Origin: Curvibacter sp. AEP1-3
GTDB lineage: Bacteria > Pseudomonadota > Gammaproteobacteria > Burkholderiales > Burkholderiaceae_C
Reading direction: 5' to 3'
Assembly (NCBI RefSeq): GCF_002163715.1
Contig: NZ_CP015698.1
Span: 1,488,001-1,552,000, forward strand
Length of the DNA: 64,000 bases
Made by a program: the position numbers and the translations under genes
Part shown: piece after piece, positions 9,058 to 18,378 of the stretch
How positions within the stretch are numbered: position 1 is the first letter of the stretch
Layout of the letters: the number at the start of each line of letters is the position of its first letter
The notes under the pieces: generated by a model
Seen by the model: the letters and a program-made list of their open reading frames with translations, nothing else
Told to the model about the DNA's origin: nothing
The model's database searches: none

Positions 9058-11819
9058 CAGAGCATCTCCTTGGTGTTGAGCACCATCAGCACAGAACCAT
9101 CGCCCATCAGCGCCGAGCCTGCATAGGCCCGCAATCCGCTGAGCACGCCTGACAAGGGCTTGAGGATGATGTCCGCGGTTTCGTGGAAGTCATCGACGAC
9201 CAGCCCCAGCGACTCATCGCCCACCTTGACCACCAGTACAGCGAATTCATCACTGTCATTGGTCAGAGGCGGTGCAGCAAGGCCCAGCACGGTATTGAGG
9301 TCGCGCAGCGGGACCACCCGGCCTCGCAGCAAGGTGGCTTTGCGCTGCTTGATGGTGCGTACCGAAGCGCGTGGCACCCGCACGGTTTCCACCACCGCAT
9401 CCATGGGAATGCCGAACATCTGCTGGTTGGACTCCACCGTCATCACATTGGTCACCGCCATGGACAGCGGCAGCGACAGGCGTATGCGCGTGCCCTGCCC
9501 CTTGGTGCTTTCCAGCACGATGCTGCCATGCACCTGCTCAATGGCGGTGCGCACCACATCCATGCCCACACCACGACCGGACAGGTCAGACACCACCTCG
9601 CTGGTGGAAAAACCGGGAATGAACACCAGATTGACAGCTTCCTGGTCGCTCAAGCGGTCCATGGTGGCTTCGTCAATCAAACCCTTCTGGTAGGCCTTGA
9701 GCTTGACCGCCTGGGCATCAATGCCTTTGCCGTCGTCGCTGATCTCAATGATCACGCGGTCGGCTTCCTGGCGGGCCACGATACGCAAAGTGCCGGCCGG
9801 TGACTTGCCTGCCGCCACACGTGCATCCGGCATCTCAAAGCCATGGTCCAGGCTGTTACGCACGATGTGCACCAAAGGATCGCCCAAGGATTCGATGATG
9901 TTTTTGTCGGCTGCAGTCTCTTGGCCTTCGAGCTCGAGATTCACCTGCTTGTCCAAGCGGCGGGAGATGTCGCGCACCAAACGCGGAAAGCGCTGGAACA
10001 CAAAGGACACCGGCATCATGCGAATCTGCATGATGGCGTCTTGCATCTCTTCGGAGATGCGGTTGATGGTGGCGTACTGGGCCTTGATTTCACGGGACAG
10101 TTCGCGCACGCCGAACACAGTTTCTGCGCGGTTGGCGAGGTAAGGCATGGCGTTCTTCGCCACGACCATCTCACCGATCAGGTTCATCAAGCGGTCGATC
10201 TTGACTTGATCCACCTTGAGGCTCTTGGCGCCCGCTTCTTCACTGCGGCGGCCCAGCTTGACGTCTGTCTCTGCGGTCTCAGCGTCAACATGCTCTTTGT
10301 CAGCGTCCGCCGCAGTGGCAGCGGCAGGTGCTGCCTTGGCCACCGGCGCAACCTGCACGGAAGGCGTCGCGGCTTTCACTGGCTCCGACGCTTGCTTCGG
10401 GACAGTGACGGATGAAGCCGCAGCAGCAGGCACTTGCGGCTCGGATGTGGGTGTCCCTTCATCCGGGAAGGCGGTGTCCAACCACCGGGCCAGTCCAGCC
10501 GCGGTTTGGGCCTCCAAAGCCTGCGTTGCCAGCGCCTCCAATGCAGCGATTTCGGCATGACGCCCGAAAGCTTTGAGGCAACCGGACAGTGAGGCCACTG
10601 CCGCCTTGATGCGGCCGGGCAGCCAAGTGGCATCGTCCGGAAGACTCAACACTTCGCGCTGCACATCCACTACGTTTTTCAGGGCCATGGCGTGCACGTT
10701 GGCCAGTTGCGGCACTTTCGCGGGGGAGGGCGCCACTGCCGGTGAAGTTGCAGGCAGGGGAACCTCCGACCAGTCGGGCGCTTGCAGCGTTTTCAACGAG
10801 TCAATCAAGCGACGTAAGGCCACGGCATCCGGTGCGTTCATCTGCAAAAAACGCTGCATCCAACGCAGGGCCGAGGACAACCACAGGGCTGCACTGGACA
10901 ACTCCAACATGGTGTCCACGGCGCGCCCCAGACCCTTGAAGTCCTTGTCGTTCAAAAGACCAACGGCGTCTTCCACAAAGTCGTCATAGACCGGCCCCCC
11001 ATTGGGGTCCCCTTGCGGAATCACCAGCCACATCGGCGGGACCATGGCGGTGCTGATCTGGTCAGGCACGTAGCGATAGTGGGTGGTTATCTCCGCAGCG
11101 TCTGCGCTAGCCAGCACGTCAAAGTCCAGCATGCAGCGGTAGGCATCCATCTCCGCAAGCACAGGCCATGGTGCGCGGGGCGCCATACCGGTCCATAGCC
11201 AGCCGGGAGTCTGGTTGGCCTGGTGCAAAGGGTCGTCACCTTGGTAAAAGCATTCTTCGGACGGTACGTAGTGCACCCACACCAGCGGGGCGCCATTTTG
11301 TGCTTGCGTCCAGGCTTCCATGCGGATGCTTTCCGGCACCCGCGCCAGGCTTTGCACCAATGGCTGCGCGAGTAGAGCTTCTGCAGCAGGTGACGCCGTT
11401 TCGGTCACAGCGGGCGCTTCATCTTCTGCTGCATCCGGGCGAATCAGGGCACGCAATCCCTTGGCTTGCCGAACAGCCTCAGCCGCCATTTCGGCAGATA
11501 CGGGCATTTCATCCTCAATGCCATCGCACAACAGACCGACAAAATCCATGGCGTCCAGCAACCGGTCCGCGAGAGTTTGGGAATACCGCACTTCGCCGTG
11601 GCGCACCGCATCCATCAGGTCTTCACCGGCATGCAGCACCCGGCTCATCTCCGGAAAATCAAACAGCCCGCTATTGCCCTTCAGGGTGTGCACCACCCGG
11701 AAGAGTTGCGTCATCAACTCTTCGTCATCAGGCGCGCGTTCGAGCTCCATGAGCTTGCCGCCTATGCCCTCGAGCGCATCACGCGCTTCTGACAAAAACT
11801 GTGCAAGCAAATCATTCAT
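9057..11819 (-). CDS. cheA: Chemotaxis histidine kinase CheA
   Basis: 920 residues, longer than classical CheA (~650). Order: Hpt (P1) with phospho-accepting His44 in FRVVHTLKGNSGLF; a long region of about 400 residues (115-525) with no recognisable P2, ending in an Ala/Pro-rich linker; P3 dimerisation (about 540-605, SLKVDQVKIDRLMNLIGEM); P4 kinase with the N-box (VHIVRNSLDHGFEMP) and G-boxes (DDGKGID, GRGVGMDVVR); and P5, a CheW-like C-terminus from about 785. It transfers phosphate to CheY and CheB. It overlaps the genes on both sides by 4 bases, so the set is tightly coupled. Confidence 0.95.
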   Translation of the reverse strand: MNDLLAQFLSEARDALEGIGGKLMELERAPDDEELMTQLFRVVHTLKGNSGLFDFPEMSRVLHAGEDLMDAVRHGEVRYSQTLADRLLDAMDFVGLLCDGIEDEMPVSAEMAAEAVRQAKGLRALIRPDAAEDEAPAVTETASPAAEALLAQPLVQSLARVPESIRMEAWTQAQNGAPLVWVHYVPSEECFYQGDDPLHQANQTPGWLWTGMAPRAPWPVLAEMDAYRCMLDFDVLASADAAEITTHYRYVPDQISTAMVPPMWLVIPQGDPNGGPVYDDFVEDAVGLLNDKDFKGLGRAVDTMLELSSAALWLSSALRWMQRFLQMNAPDAVALRRLIDSLKTLQAPDWSEVPLPATSPAVAPSPAKVPQLANVHAMALKNVVDVQREVLSLPDDATWLPGRIKAAVASLSGCLKAFGRHAEIAALEALATQALEAQTAAGLARWLDTAFPDEGTPTSEPQVPAAAASSVTVPKQASEPVKAATPSVQVAPVAKAAPAAATAADADKEHVDAETAETDVKLGRRSEEAGAKSLKVDQVKIDRLMNLIGEMVVAKNAMPYLANRAETVFGVRELSREIKAQYATINRISEEMQDAIMQIRMMPVSFVFQRFPRLVRDISRRLDKQVNLELEGQETAADKNIIESLGDPLVHIVRNSLDHGFEMPDARVAAGKSPAGTLRIVARQEADRVIIEISDDGKGIDAQAVKLKAYQKGLIDEATMDRLSDQEAVNLVFIPGFSTSEVVSDLSGRGVGMDVVRTAIEQVHGSIVLESTKGQGTRIRLSLPLSMAVTNVMTVESNQQMFGIPMDAVVETVRVPRASVRTIKQRKATLLRGRVVPLRDLNTVLGLAAPPLTNDSDEFAVLVVKVGDESLGLVVDDFHETADIILKPLSGVLSGLRAYAGSALMGDGSVLMVLNTKEML

Positions 11820-12184
11820 AGTGCGTCCCCTTGCAACAAGGCAACGTGGGCGACCAACTGGTCGGGCCGGGTGGGCTTGACCAGATACAGGTTGGCCCCT
11901 GCGGCGTAGGCACGGCGACGGTCGGCAGAACCGGACTCTGTAGAGACCATGATGGCCGGCACCTGGGGCATGTCCTGGCGGCGGAGTTCACGCAGAAATC
12001 CGTAACCGTCCAGCTTGGGCATGTTCACGTCCACCAGGTACAAGTCGAAGGCGGTGACCATGGCTTTCTCCAGCGCCTCGATCCCGTTGATGGCTTCCTG
12101 CACTTCGTAGCCGGCGCTTTCCAGAATATTGCGGTGGTACATGCGCACCGTGGCGGCATCGTCAATTACCAGTATTTTTTTCAT
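11816..12184 (-). CDS. CheY-like response regulator
   Basis: 122 residues, receiver only: acidic residues in VIDDA (8-9), phospho-acceptor Asp52 (LYLVDVNMPKLDG), Lys in YLVKPT. It lies between cheR and cheA, overlaps the cheA start by 4 bases, and is separated from cheR by 6. It is a likely direct target of this CheA. Which of the three CheY proteins is the output and which are phosphate sinks cannot be told from sequence. Confidence 0.93.
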   Translation of the reverse strand: MKKILVIDDAATVRMYHRNILESAGYEVQEAINGIEALEKAMVTAFDLYLVDVNMPKLDGYGFLRELRRQDMPQVPAIMVSTESGSADRRRAYAAGANLYLVKPTRPDQLVAHVALLQGDAL

Positions 12185-12190
12185 GGGGAC

Positions 12191-13027
12191 TTACTCCGTA
12201 GGCTTCTGGTAAACGATGGCTTCAGGGAACTTGCGTACCTTGTAGAGCGAGGAAATCCGGCTCATGGACTCCGAATGCCCCAGACAGATGTAGCCACCGG
12301 GTTTCAGCGCGTCGTAAAAGGTTTCGGCAGCGGCCTTGCGCGATACATCGTCGAAATAGATGAGCAAGTTGCGGCAGAACACCACATCAAAGTTCCGGTA
12401 CGCACGGGTGTCAGCCCGGTCTGAGAGATTGACGCGGGTGTATTCGACCGCGCTGCGCAGGTCATCGCAAATCTGGAAGTCCTCGCCCGCTTGCTTGAAG
12501 TATTTCTGCCGGTAGTTAATGGGCAGTTGCCCCACAGAGCGGGGTGAATACAGGCCCTTGCGCGCCTGATCGAGGATGCGCGTGTCAATGTCAGACGCCA
12601 CGATCTCCACGTCGTACTTGTTGATGCCGGCCCAACGCTCCAGCAGGTATATCGCAATCGAATAGGGCTCCTCGCCACTGGACGAAGGCAACACCCAGAT
12701 GCGCAGCGGGCCATCGTCCTTTTTGCGGGATACAAGGTCCGGCAACAGCGAGTTCACCAGGCACTTGAACTGGTATTCCTCACGGAAGAAGTAGGTTTCG
12801 TTCACCGTCATGGAGTTGGTGAGCGTTTGCAGTTCTGCACCACTAGCCTGGAAGCGCAGCATGGTGAAGTAGCTACGGAAAGTCGCGTTGCCGGTATCGG
12901 CCATACGCTCCAGCAATCGCTTGTCCACAAAGTAGCGCTTGGACATGTCGAACTGGATGCCGGTCTTGCGGTAGAAGAACTCCCGGAATTTCTGGAAGTC
13001 GTCTTCTGAAATGGTGGCGTCTGCCAT
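12191..13027 (-). CDS. cheR: Chemoreceptor glutamate methyltransferase CheR
   Basis: 278 residues. An N-terminal helical CheR_N domain is followed by a SAM-dependent methyltransferase with NETYFFRE, SSSGEEPYSIAIYL (usually CSTGEEPYS), VVFCRNLLIYFD and LGHSES. It methylates glutamates on receptor helices using S-adenosylmethionine. No pentapeptide-tethered receptor is seen in the operon, as expected for soluble receptors. It follows the HEAT-repeat gene by 8 bases. Confidence 0.94.
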   Translation of the reverse strand: MADATISEDDFQKFREFFYRKTGIQFDMSKRYFVDKRLLERMADTGNATFRSYFTMLRFQASGAELQTLTNSMTVNETYFFREEYQFKCLVNSLLPDLVSRKKDDGPLRIWVLPSSSGEEPYSIAIYLLERWAGINKYDVEIVASDIDTRILDQARKGLYSPRSVGQLPINYRQKYFKQAGEDFQICDDLRSAVEYTRVNLSDRADTRAYRNFDVVFCRNLLIYFDDVSRKAAAETFYDALKPGGYICLGHSESMSRISSLYKVRKFPEAIVYQKPTE

Positions 13028-13035
13028 AAGAGCGC

Positions 13036-13659
13036 TCAGTTCTCTTGTATGCGTTTGATCGCGAGATCGGCGGCATATTGGATGTAGGGCTCTTCGGCAA
13101 AACGTGCCTTGAGGCGCTGGAGTGAGGCCAGCGACGCGCTGCCCCCCACTTCACCCAACAGGTCCACGGCGGTACCGCAGACATTGACGTGGTCGTCTGT
13201 GTCAATCACCTGCAGCAGCCAAGCCTCAACCTGCGGGTGGCGCAAGGACTCCAGAATGTTCACCGCGAAGATACGGACATCGCTGTCCTCGTCCATCAAC
13301 AGCCCCAGCATGATGGGCGCCACTGCCTCGGGCAGCTGCTTCATGGCCTCGATGGCTTCATTGCGCAAGTCCGCCTCTTCCGAGCGCAGGCAGGCCACCA
13401 GCCCCTGCACCGCAATGCCGTCCCCGATGCGGGTAATGCTGGTGAGAATGACTTCACGCACCGAAGCGTCCTGCTCGGCTTGCAAGGCATCCACCAGTTC
13501 CTGCGAGCAGTCGGGGCAATCGACCAAATCGCGGGCAGCCCACCTGCGTGCCTCGGCGTCGCTGTGCCGGAGTTGCGCGCACAGACTGGCACAGTCCCGC
13601 CCGGCGGCTCTGCCCTCCACTCGGGGCGCCTCGTTGGCGGTTTGTTTGATCAATCCCAT
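13036..13659 (-). CDS. HEAT-repeat protein of the chemosensory operon
   Basis: 207 residues from the ATG at 13659, preceded by GAGGT at good spacing; a longer frame would overlap cheB. The sequence is a run of HEAT/PBS-lyase-like repeats (for example VREVILTSITRIGD, LRNEAIEAMKQLPEA, VRIFAVNILESLRHP, GTAVDLLGEVGG), which build an alpha solenoid for protein binding and have no catalytic role here. It is placed between cheB and cheR. Similar proteins are known from memory in a few non-flagellar chemosensory operons. The partner is unknown. Confidence 0.8.
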   Translation of the reverse strand: MGLIKQTANEAPRVEGRAAGRDCASLCAQLRHSDAEARRWAARDLVDCPDCSQELVDALQAEQDASVREVILTSITRIGDGIAVQGLVACLRSEEADLRNEAIEAMKQLPEAVAPIMLGLLMDEDSDVRIFAVNILESLRHPQVEAWLLQVIDTDDHVNVCGTAVDLLGEVGGSASLASLQRLKARFAEEPYIQYAADLAIKRIQEN

Positions 13660-13669
13660 GGTGGGTACC

Positions 13670-14752
13670 TCAGGCTCGGGCAACCCAGGTCTTCACCTGA
13701 GCTGCCACTTTGTTTAAGGGAAGCACCACCGTGGCGCCCTGGCGTTGAACCAGTTCTTTGGGCATGCCATAGACCACCGCCGTCTCTTCTGATTCGGCAA
13801 TCGTCCGTCCACCCCGTTTCTTGATTTCTGCAAAACCGGCCGCACCGTCATAGCCCATGCCTGTGAGCAAGACGGCGATGATGTTTTGTGGCGCCACATG
13901 CTCGAGTGCGGTCTGGGCCAGCATGTCCACCGCCGGATGCCACATGTGCTCGGGTGACTCGGGCTTGGGCATCACGGTCAATTTGTTGGCGCGCTTGGTG
14001 AGCACCATGTCTGCACCGCCCTTGCCCACATAGATCTTTCCGCGTTCCACCGGCATGGGGTGGTCGGCCTCCAGCACGTGCAATGGGCAGGCAGCATTCA
14101 GACGCGCCGCAAACGGCGCGGTAAAACTGGCAGGCATGTGTTGCGCCACCAGCACCGGCAAGGGAAAGTCTTCGGGAAAATAGGGCAGCACATCTTCCAG
14201 GGAGCGGGGCCCGCCGGTCGATACGCCAATCAACACAATGCCCTCTTGTTGCGCGGCGGCCTTGTGCGCTGCGCGCTCCTGCGTTGCCTTGCGATCTGCA
14301 TCCATGCGTTGGCGCAGGGTGCCTGCGCCGCCAGATAAAGACACCGCACTGCCCCGGGGTTTCGAGCGGGCCGCTGCGCGCACTTTGGCCACCATGTCTT
14401 TGGCGATCTGGTCCAGTGACAAAGAGATCGTTCCACCGGGCTTGGCGACGTAATCCACCGCACCCAGGTTCAATGCTTCAAAGGTGGCCAATGCGCCTTT
14501 CTCGGTGAGTGAAGACACCATGATCACCGGCACAGGGCGCTGAGCCATCATGAGCGAGAGCGCGGTGATACCGTCCATCTCAGGCATGTTGATGTCCAGA
14601 GTCACCACATCGGGCTCAAAGCCCAGGTTCTGCTCGATGGCGTCCTGCCCGTTGCGGGCCTGGCGCACATCGAAGTCCCCTTGGCTTTGGAACAGCTGCG
14701 TCAACTGCCGCCGCATCAGGGCGGAGTCGTCAACAATGAGCAGCTTGATCAT
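13670..14752 (-). CDS. cheB: Chemoreceptor methylesterase CheB
   Basis: 360 residues: an N-terminal receiver with phospho-acceptor Asp53 (VVTLDINMPEMDG), a ~45-residue linker, and the CheB methylesterase/deamidase domain with the catalytic triad visible as Ser178 (LIGVSTGGP), the His in QHMPASF and the Asp in GMGYDGA. It removes methyl groups placed by CheR, and phosphorylation by CheA activates it. It is located between the triple-CheW gene and the HEAT-repeat gene. Confidence 0.95.
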   Translation of the reverse strand: MIKLLIVDDSALMRRQLTQLFQSQGDFDVRQARNGQDAIEQNLGFEPDVVTLDINMPEMDGITALSLMMAQRPVPVIMVSSLTEKGALATFEALNLGAVDYVAKPGGTISLSLDQIAKDMVAKVRAAARSKPRGSAVSLSGGAGTLRQRMDADRKATQERAAHKAAAQQEGIVLIGVSTGGPRSLEDVLPYFPEDFPLPVLVAQHMPASFTAPFAARLNAACPLHVLEADHPMPVERGKIYVGKGGADMVLTKRANKLTVMPKPESPEHMWHPAVDMLAQTALEHVAPQNIIAVLLTGMGYDGAAGFAEIKKRGGRTIAESEETAVVYGMPKELVQRQGATVVLPLNKVAAQVKTWVARA

Positions 14753-14769
14753 GGTCCGTCTCTCCTCTT

Positions 14770-16323
14770 TCAGGCGCTGATGGCAGCCATCTGGTGCATA
14801 TCGGTGTCCGCCAGCAGGTGCGATGGCTCGAGCAACTGCAACATGCGCTTTTGCTTTTCCAGATTCGCCATGCGGGCGAGCAGGCTGGTTTGAGACTCCG
14901 ACATGCGGGGAGCGGGTTCAATCGCGCTCTGCGGCACCTTCAAGACTTCAGCCACGGAATCCACGATGAAACCGGTGCGCACGTTGTGGATCATGAAGAC
15001 CACAATGCGTTGCCCGTCATTGCGTGCCACATTGCCCAGCCCCAAGCGCCGGCGCAAGTCCATAACCGGCAGAACCTGGCCGCGCAGATTGATCACCCCC
15101 TCGACCGCAGGCGGAGCCTTGGGGACGTGTGTGAGCTCGGAGGGCACGCGGACGATTTCTTGAACACTGTCAATCGGGACTCCGAACTCTTCGGTTCCCA
15201 AGCGGAACACCACGACCTGCTCGTCGTCCGGTCCGGCTTTGCTGTGACCATCCGATGCACGCTGGCTATCCACATCCAGATTCGCCAGAGCGTCCTTGAT
15301 GGCAGAGTGGCGGAACAGGTTGTCTGTAGAGATGATGGACACCAAGCGCTTGCCGCCATCGATGCTGCAGATCTCGGTGATGTCGGCCATGTCACCTTCG
15401 CGGGCCAGTAGAGGCGGCATGGGTTCTACGAGTTTCTGGGGCACGCGCAACACTTCGTTCACGTTGTCCACCACCACGCCGACCGACGCGCCCTGCACGG
15501 CCACGACTACGATGCGACTGGCCTCGTTAGAAGCACGGCGATCCAATCCGAACATGCTGCGTAGCGAAACAAGGGGCAACAGGCGGTTGCGCAATGTCAT
15601 GACCCCGAGCACATGGCTTTGAGAGCGCGGTACTTTGATGATGGTGTCGGGGATCTGCACGATCTCCTGTACGTCCGAGATGGCAATCGCGTACTCCTGC
15701 GCAGCCACATCGAAGCTCACCAGATGGAGCTCGTCTTCGCTGGCACCTTCGTGGCTGGACGCCGTGCTCGTTCCCAGCGATGTGAGCCCGGCGGCCTGCT
15801 GGTCACGCTGCATACGTGCAATGTGGGCGAACTCCTGGTCGATCAGCTTCTGAAAGTTCAGCACCATCACCATCGCATGGCCACCCACGTCCTTGATGAT
15901 GCCGGAAAGCAGGTCAGCGTCGATCGTGCAACCTACGCCGTCCAATCCCTCGATCTTGCTCGGGTCCACGCCGACCACGCTGGACACTTTGTCGACAACA
16001 AAGCCCAGTGGTTCGCCGAAATTGATGACGACGGCGCGAGATGAATCGTCCGACACCCGCTCGTCAAAGCCCAGCGCACGGCGCAGAGAGACGATGGGCA
16101 GCACATGGCCGCGCAGATTGGCGAGGCCTTCGAGCGTGTGCGGTGCCATGGGCACGCGTACTACCTCCGGTACGCGAATGATTTCCTGCACCGGCGCCAT
16201 TTCCACAGCAAAGACTTCGTCTCCGGCCATAAAGGTGACGTATTGCCGGGTGGAAGAGGCGCTTCCCTCTTCTTCCGACGCACCCGCGACGGGCGGGCGA
16301 TCAGCGCTTGTTGGAGTGCTCAT
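14770..16323 (-). CDS. Coupling protein with three CheW domains in tandem
   Basis: 517 residues that divide into three CheW domains of about 140-150 residues: ~25-165 (YVTFMAGDEVFAVEMAPVQ), ~200-350 (HLVSFDVAAQEYAIAISDVQ) and ~370-510 (VVVFRLGTEEFGVPIDSVQ). Each carries the NLRG-like turn (LANLRGHVLPIVSLRR; VMTLRNRLLPLVSLRS; VINLRGQVLPVMDLRR). CheW normally has one domain of ~150 residues and bridges CheA to receptor tips. Three in one chain could link several receptor or kinase units and change array geometry. It is encoded just after the double-tip receptor. Domain identity is clear; the geometric effect is inferred. Confidence 0.93.
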   Translation of the reverse strand: MSTPTSADRPPVAGASEEEGSASSTRQYVTFMAGDEVFAVEMAPVQEIIRVPEVVRVPMAPHTLEGLANLRGHVLPIVSLRRALGFDERVSDDSSRAVVINFGEPLGFVVDKVSSVVGVDPSKIEGLDGVGCTIDADLLSGIIKDVGGHAMVMVLNFQKLIDQEFAHIARMQRDQQAAGLTSLGTSTASSHEGASEDELHLVSFDVAAQEYAIAISDVQEIVQIPDTIIKVPRSQSHVLGVMTLRNRLLPLVSLRSMFGLDRRASNEASRIVVVAVQGASVGVVVDNVNEVLRVPQKLVEPMPPLLAREGDMADITEICSIDGGKRLVSIISTDNLFRHSAIKDALANLDVDSQRASDGHSKAGPDDEQVVVFRLGTEEFGVPIDSVQEIVRVPSELTHVPKAPPAVEGVINLRGQVLPVMDLRRRLGLGNVARNDGQRIVVFMIHNVRTGFIVDSVAEVLKVPQSAIEPAPRMSESQTSLLARMANLEKQKRMLQLLEPSHLLADTDMHQMAAISA

Positions 16324-16339
16324 GGAGAGTTCTCCCTAC

Positions 16340-18265
16340 TCAGGCGCTTTGGAGTTCGTCTGCGAGCGAAGAAATTTCTTCAATGGCAGCGGCCAGCTCC
16401 TCTGCACCTTGGGACTGCTGCTTCGCGGCGGAGGCGGCTTCTTCGGAAGCCTTGGCAGCTTCTTGCGCCGCAGACGAAATTTGCTCCACACCGCGCTTCA
16501 CCTGTGCGACAGCTGCTCCTATTTCCGTAGCAGCAGACAGGATTTCGCTCACGTTGTTCTCGACAACTGTGATGTCACCTTCAATGGTTTGCAGGTTCAC
16601 GGTGGTGGCTTTCGCCTTTTCCACTTCATTGACCGCAGTAGCGACGATTTCTTCCAGGTCGCGGCCGACGATGCCAATCTGGTCCTGCACGGCTTTCACC
16701 AAGTCTTTGATGCGGTCTGCGTTTTCGGCAGAGTCCTGCGCGAGGTTGCGGATGTCGGTTGCGACCACCACAAAGCCCTTGCCGAATTCGCCCGCACGTG
16801 CAGCTTCGATAGAACCATTGACGGCCAGCATGTTGGTCTGGATGGAGACCGTAGTGATGGCATCCACGATTTTGTCGATACGACGGGAGACCAGCTCCAA
16901 CTCTTTCACCTGGCGGATGCTCTGGCGGCTGGACTCTGCAGACGCCAACACGTTGGCAATCAACGCATCGACCGAGGTCTTGTTGGTTGCCAGCAGGTCG
17001 CGGATGGCTTTGACTTTGGCGCTACCGCCGGTTCCACGCTCCACCGCGAGTTGCGCACTCTTTTCAATTTGAGAGACTGCGGCAGAGGCTTCTTCGGTTC
17101 CAGCAGATTGCACCTCCGCGCCTTTGCGGATCTGGTCGATGGCCGCCATGATCTGTGAGCCCGAGCGACTGATTTCCTGCACGGCGGAAGAGAGCTCTTC
17201 GGCAGCCGAAGCCACTTCCTCTGCGCTCTTTGCCACATCGGTGGAGTTCTTCAGATCTTCTGCCAACTCGGACAAGCTCTGGGCCGTCTGCTCGCATTGT
17301 GACAGTGCCTGTGCCTGCTCGGCCACCGTCTTGGCGGCTTCTTCTGCGGCTGCGGACTGCTCTTCGGCAGCAGCGGCGATATCTTCAGAGCCCTTGAGGG
17401 CCTGGGTGGTGGCAGTGGCTGACTGCTGGGCGCCAGTGGCAATTTCACCGATAGCGGAAACGATGTCCACCGTGTCCTTTCGGATCTGTTCCAGCTGACT
17501 GGTGATAGTCTTGCCGTTCTGGACTTCTTCTTCCACCGCTTTGGCGGACTCGCCGATTCCATCGGCAATCACCTTGACTTCGTTCTGGATCTGCCCCACC
17601 AGGTCTTGAATCTGCTTGGCGCTTTTTTCAGACGTTTCGGCCAGTGTGCGCACCTCATCCGCCACTACCGCGAAACCTTTGCCGTGCTGGCCGGCACGTG
17701 CCGCCTCAATGGCAGCGTTCAGGGCCAGCAGATTGGTCTGGTCTGCTATACGAGCCACGGCTTTCACAATGTCGCCAATGTTGGCGGCCTGCTTTTCCAA
17801 CTCCGCTACCATGCCGACAGACGCCGCTTGGCGTTGGGCGGACACGCCCACATTGGCCACCAGAGCGGACACCTCCGAGCCTGTTCGCAAGATCAATGCC
17901 TGTGACGACTCTACCCGCGCACTGCTGCTTTTGGCGTTGTGCAACTGGCGTGCAACCGCGCCTTCCACTTGCTTGAAGGCCGCCAGAGACTCTTGGGCTG
18001 CGCCGGTGGCTTCTTCAGCACCTGTCGCGATCTGGTCAGCCGCCCGCTTGAGTTCTTCTGCCGCGGATGCCGCTTCGGTGATTCCCGAAGACATTTGTGT
18101 GGTGGCTGCTGCTATGCGCTCTGCCGCTTGCTGCTGTTTGGCCAAAGTGCGGGCGCGCTTGCGCTGTGCTTCGGCCTCCCGGGTGATCGCCGCAGAAGCG
18201 CGGGCAGAAGAAGTGTCCACAGCGGCACTGCTGGGTGCGCTGACTGCTTTTTTAACGAGTGCCAT
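16340..18265 (-). CDS. Soluble chemoreceptor with two signalling tips (DosM-like)
   Basis: 641 residues, almost entirely Ala/Glu/Gln-rich coiled coil, with no membrane segment and no recognisable sensor domain. Two separate MCP hairpin tips are present: residues ~172-211 ([20 protein letters not shown]) and ~472-511 ([20 protein letters not shown]), about 300 residues apart. A normal MCP has one. Vibrio cholerae DosM is a known double-signalling-domain receptor that stabilises cytoplasmic arrays by touching two CheA/CheW layers; this protein has the same logic. Upstream is a GAAAGGA ribosome-binding site. Sensory input probably comes through partner receptors or methylation state. Confidence 0.9.
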   Translation of the reverse strand: MALVKKAVSAPSSAAVDTSSARASAAITREAEAQRKRARTLAKQQQAAERIAAATTQMSSGITEAASAAEELKRAADQIATGAEEATGAAQESLAAFKQVEGAVARQLHNAKSSSARVESSQALILRTGSEVSALVANVGVSAQRQAASVGMVAELEKQAANIGDIVKAVARIADQTNLLALNAAIEAARAGQHGKGFAVVADEVRTLAETSEKSAKQIQDLVGQIQNEVKVIADGIGESAKAVEEEVQNGKTITSQLEQIRKDTVDIVSAIGEIATGAQQSATATTQALKGSEDIAAAAEEQSAAAEEAAKTVAEQAQALSQCEQTAQSLSELAEDLKNSTDVAKSAEEVASAAEELSSAVQEISRSGSQIMAAIDQIRKGAEVQSAGTEEASAAVSQIEKSAQLAVERGTGGSAKVKAIRDLLATNKTSVDALIANVLASAESSRQSIRQVKELELVSRRIDKIVDAITTVSIQTNMLAVNGSIEAARAGEFGKGFVVVATDIRNLAQDSAENADRIKDLVKAVQDQIGIVGRDLEEIVATAVNEVEKAKATTVNLQTIEGDITVVENNVSEILSAATEIGAAVAQVKRGVEQISSAAQEAAKASEEAASAAKQQSQGAEELAAAIEEISSLADELQSA

Positions 18266-18323
18266 GGGAGTGGTTCCTTTCGGGGAGGGTTGGAGCGATC
18301 AGCTGGGCGCGTGGGAAGACAAG

Positions 18324-18359
18324 ACAGCGCCCGTGCCCGGCAGTTTTCCGATGCGCTGT
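18324..18359 (-). other. Inverted repeat between the first CheY gene and the double-tip receptor
   Basis: Arms ACAGCGC (18324-18330) and GCGCTGT (18353-18359) could fold in the transcript leader between the two genes. There is no T-tract, so it is not a standard terminator. It may only affect mRNA stability. Confidence 0.3.
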
Positions 18360-18378
18360 AACAAAAAACATGATTTAT

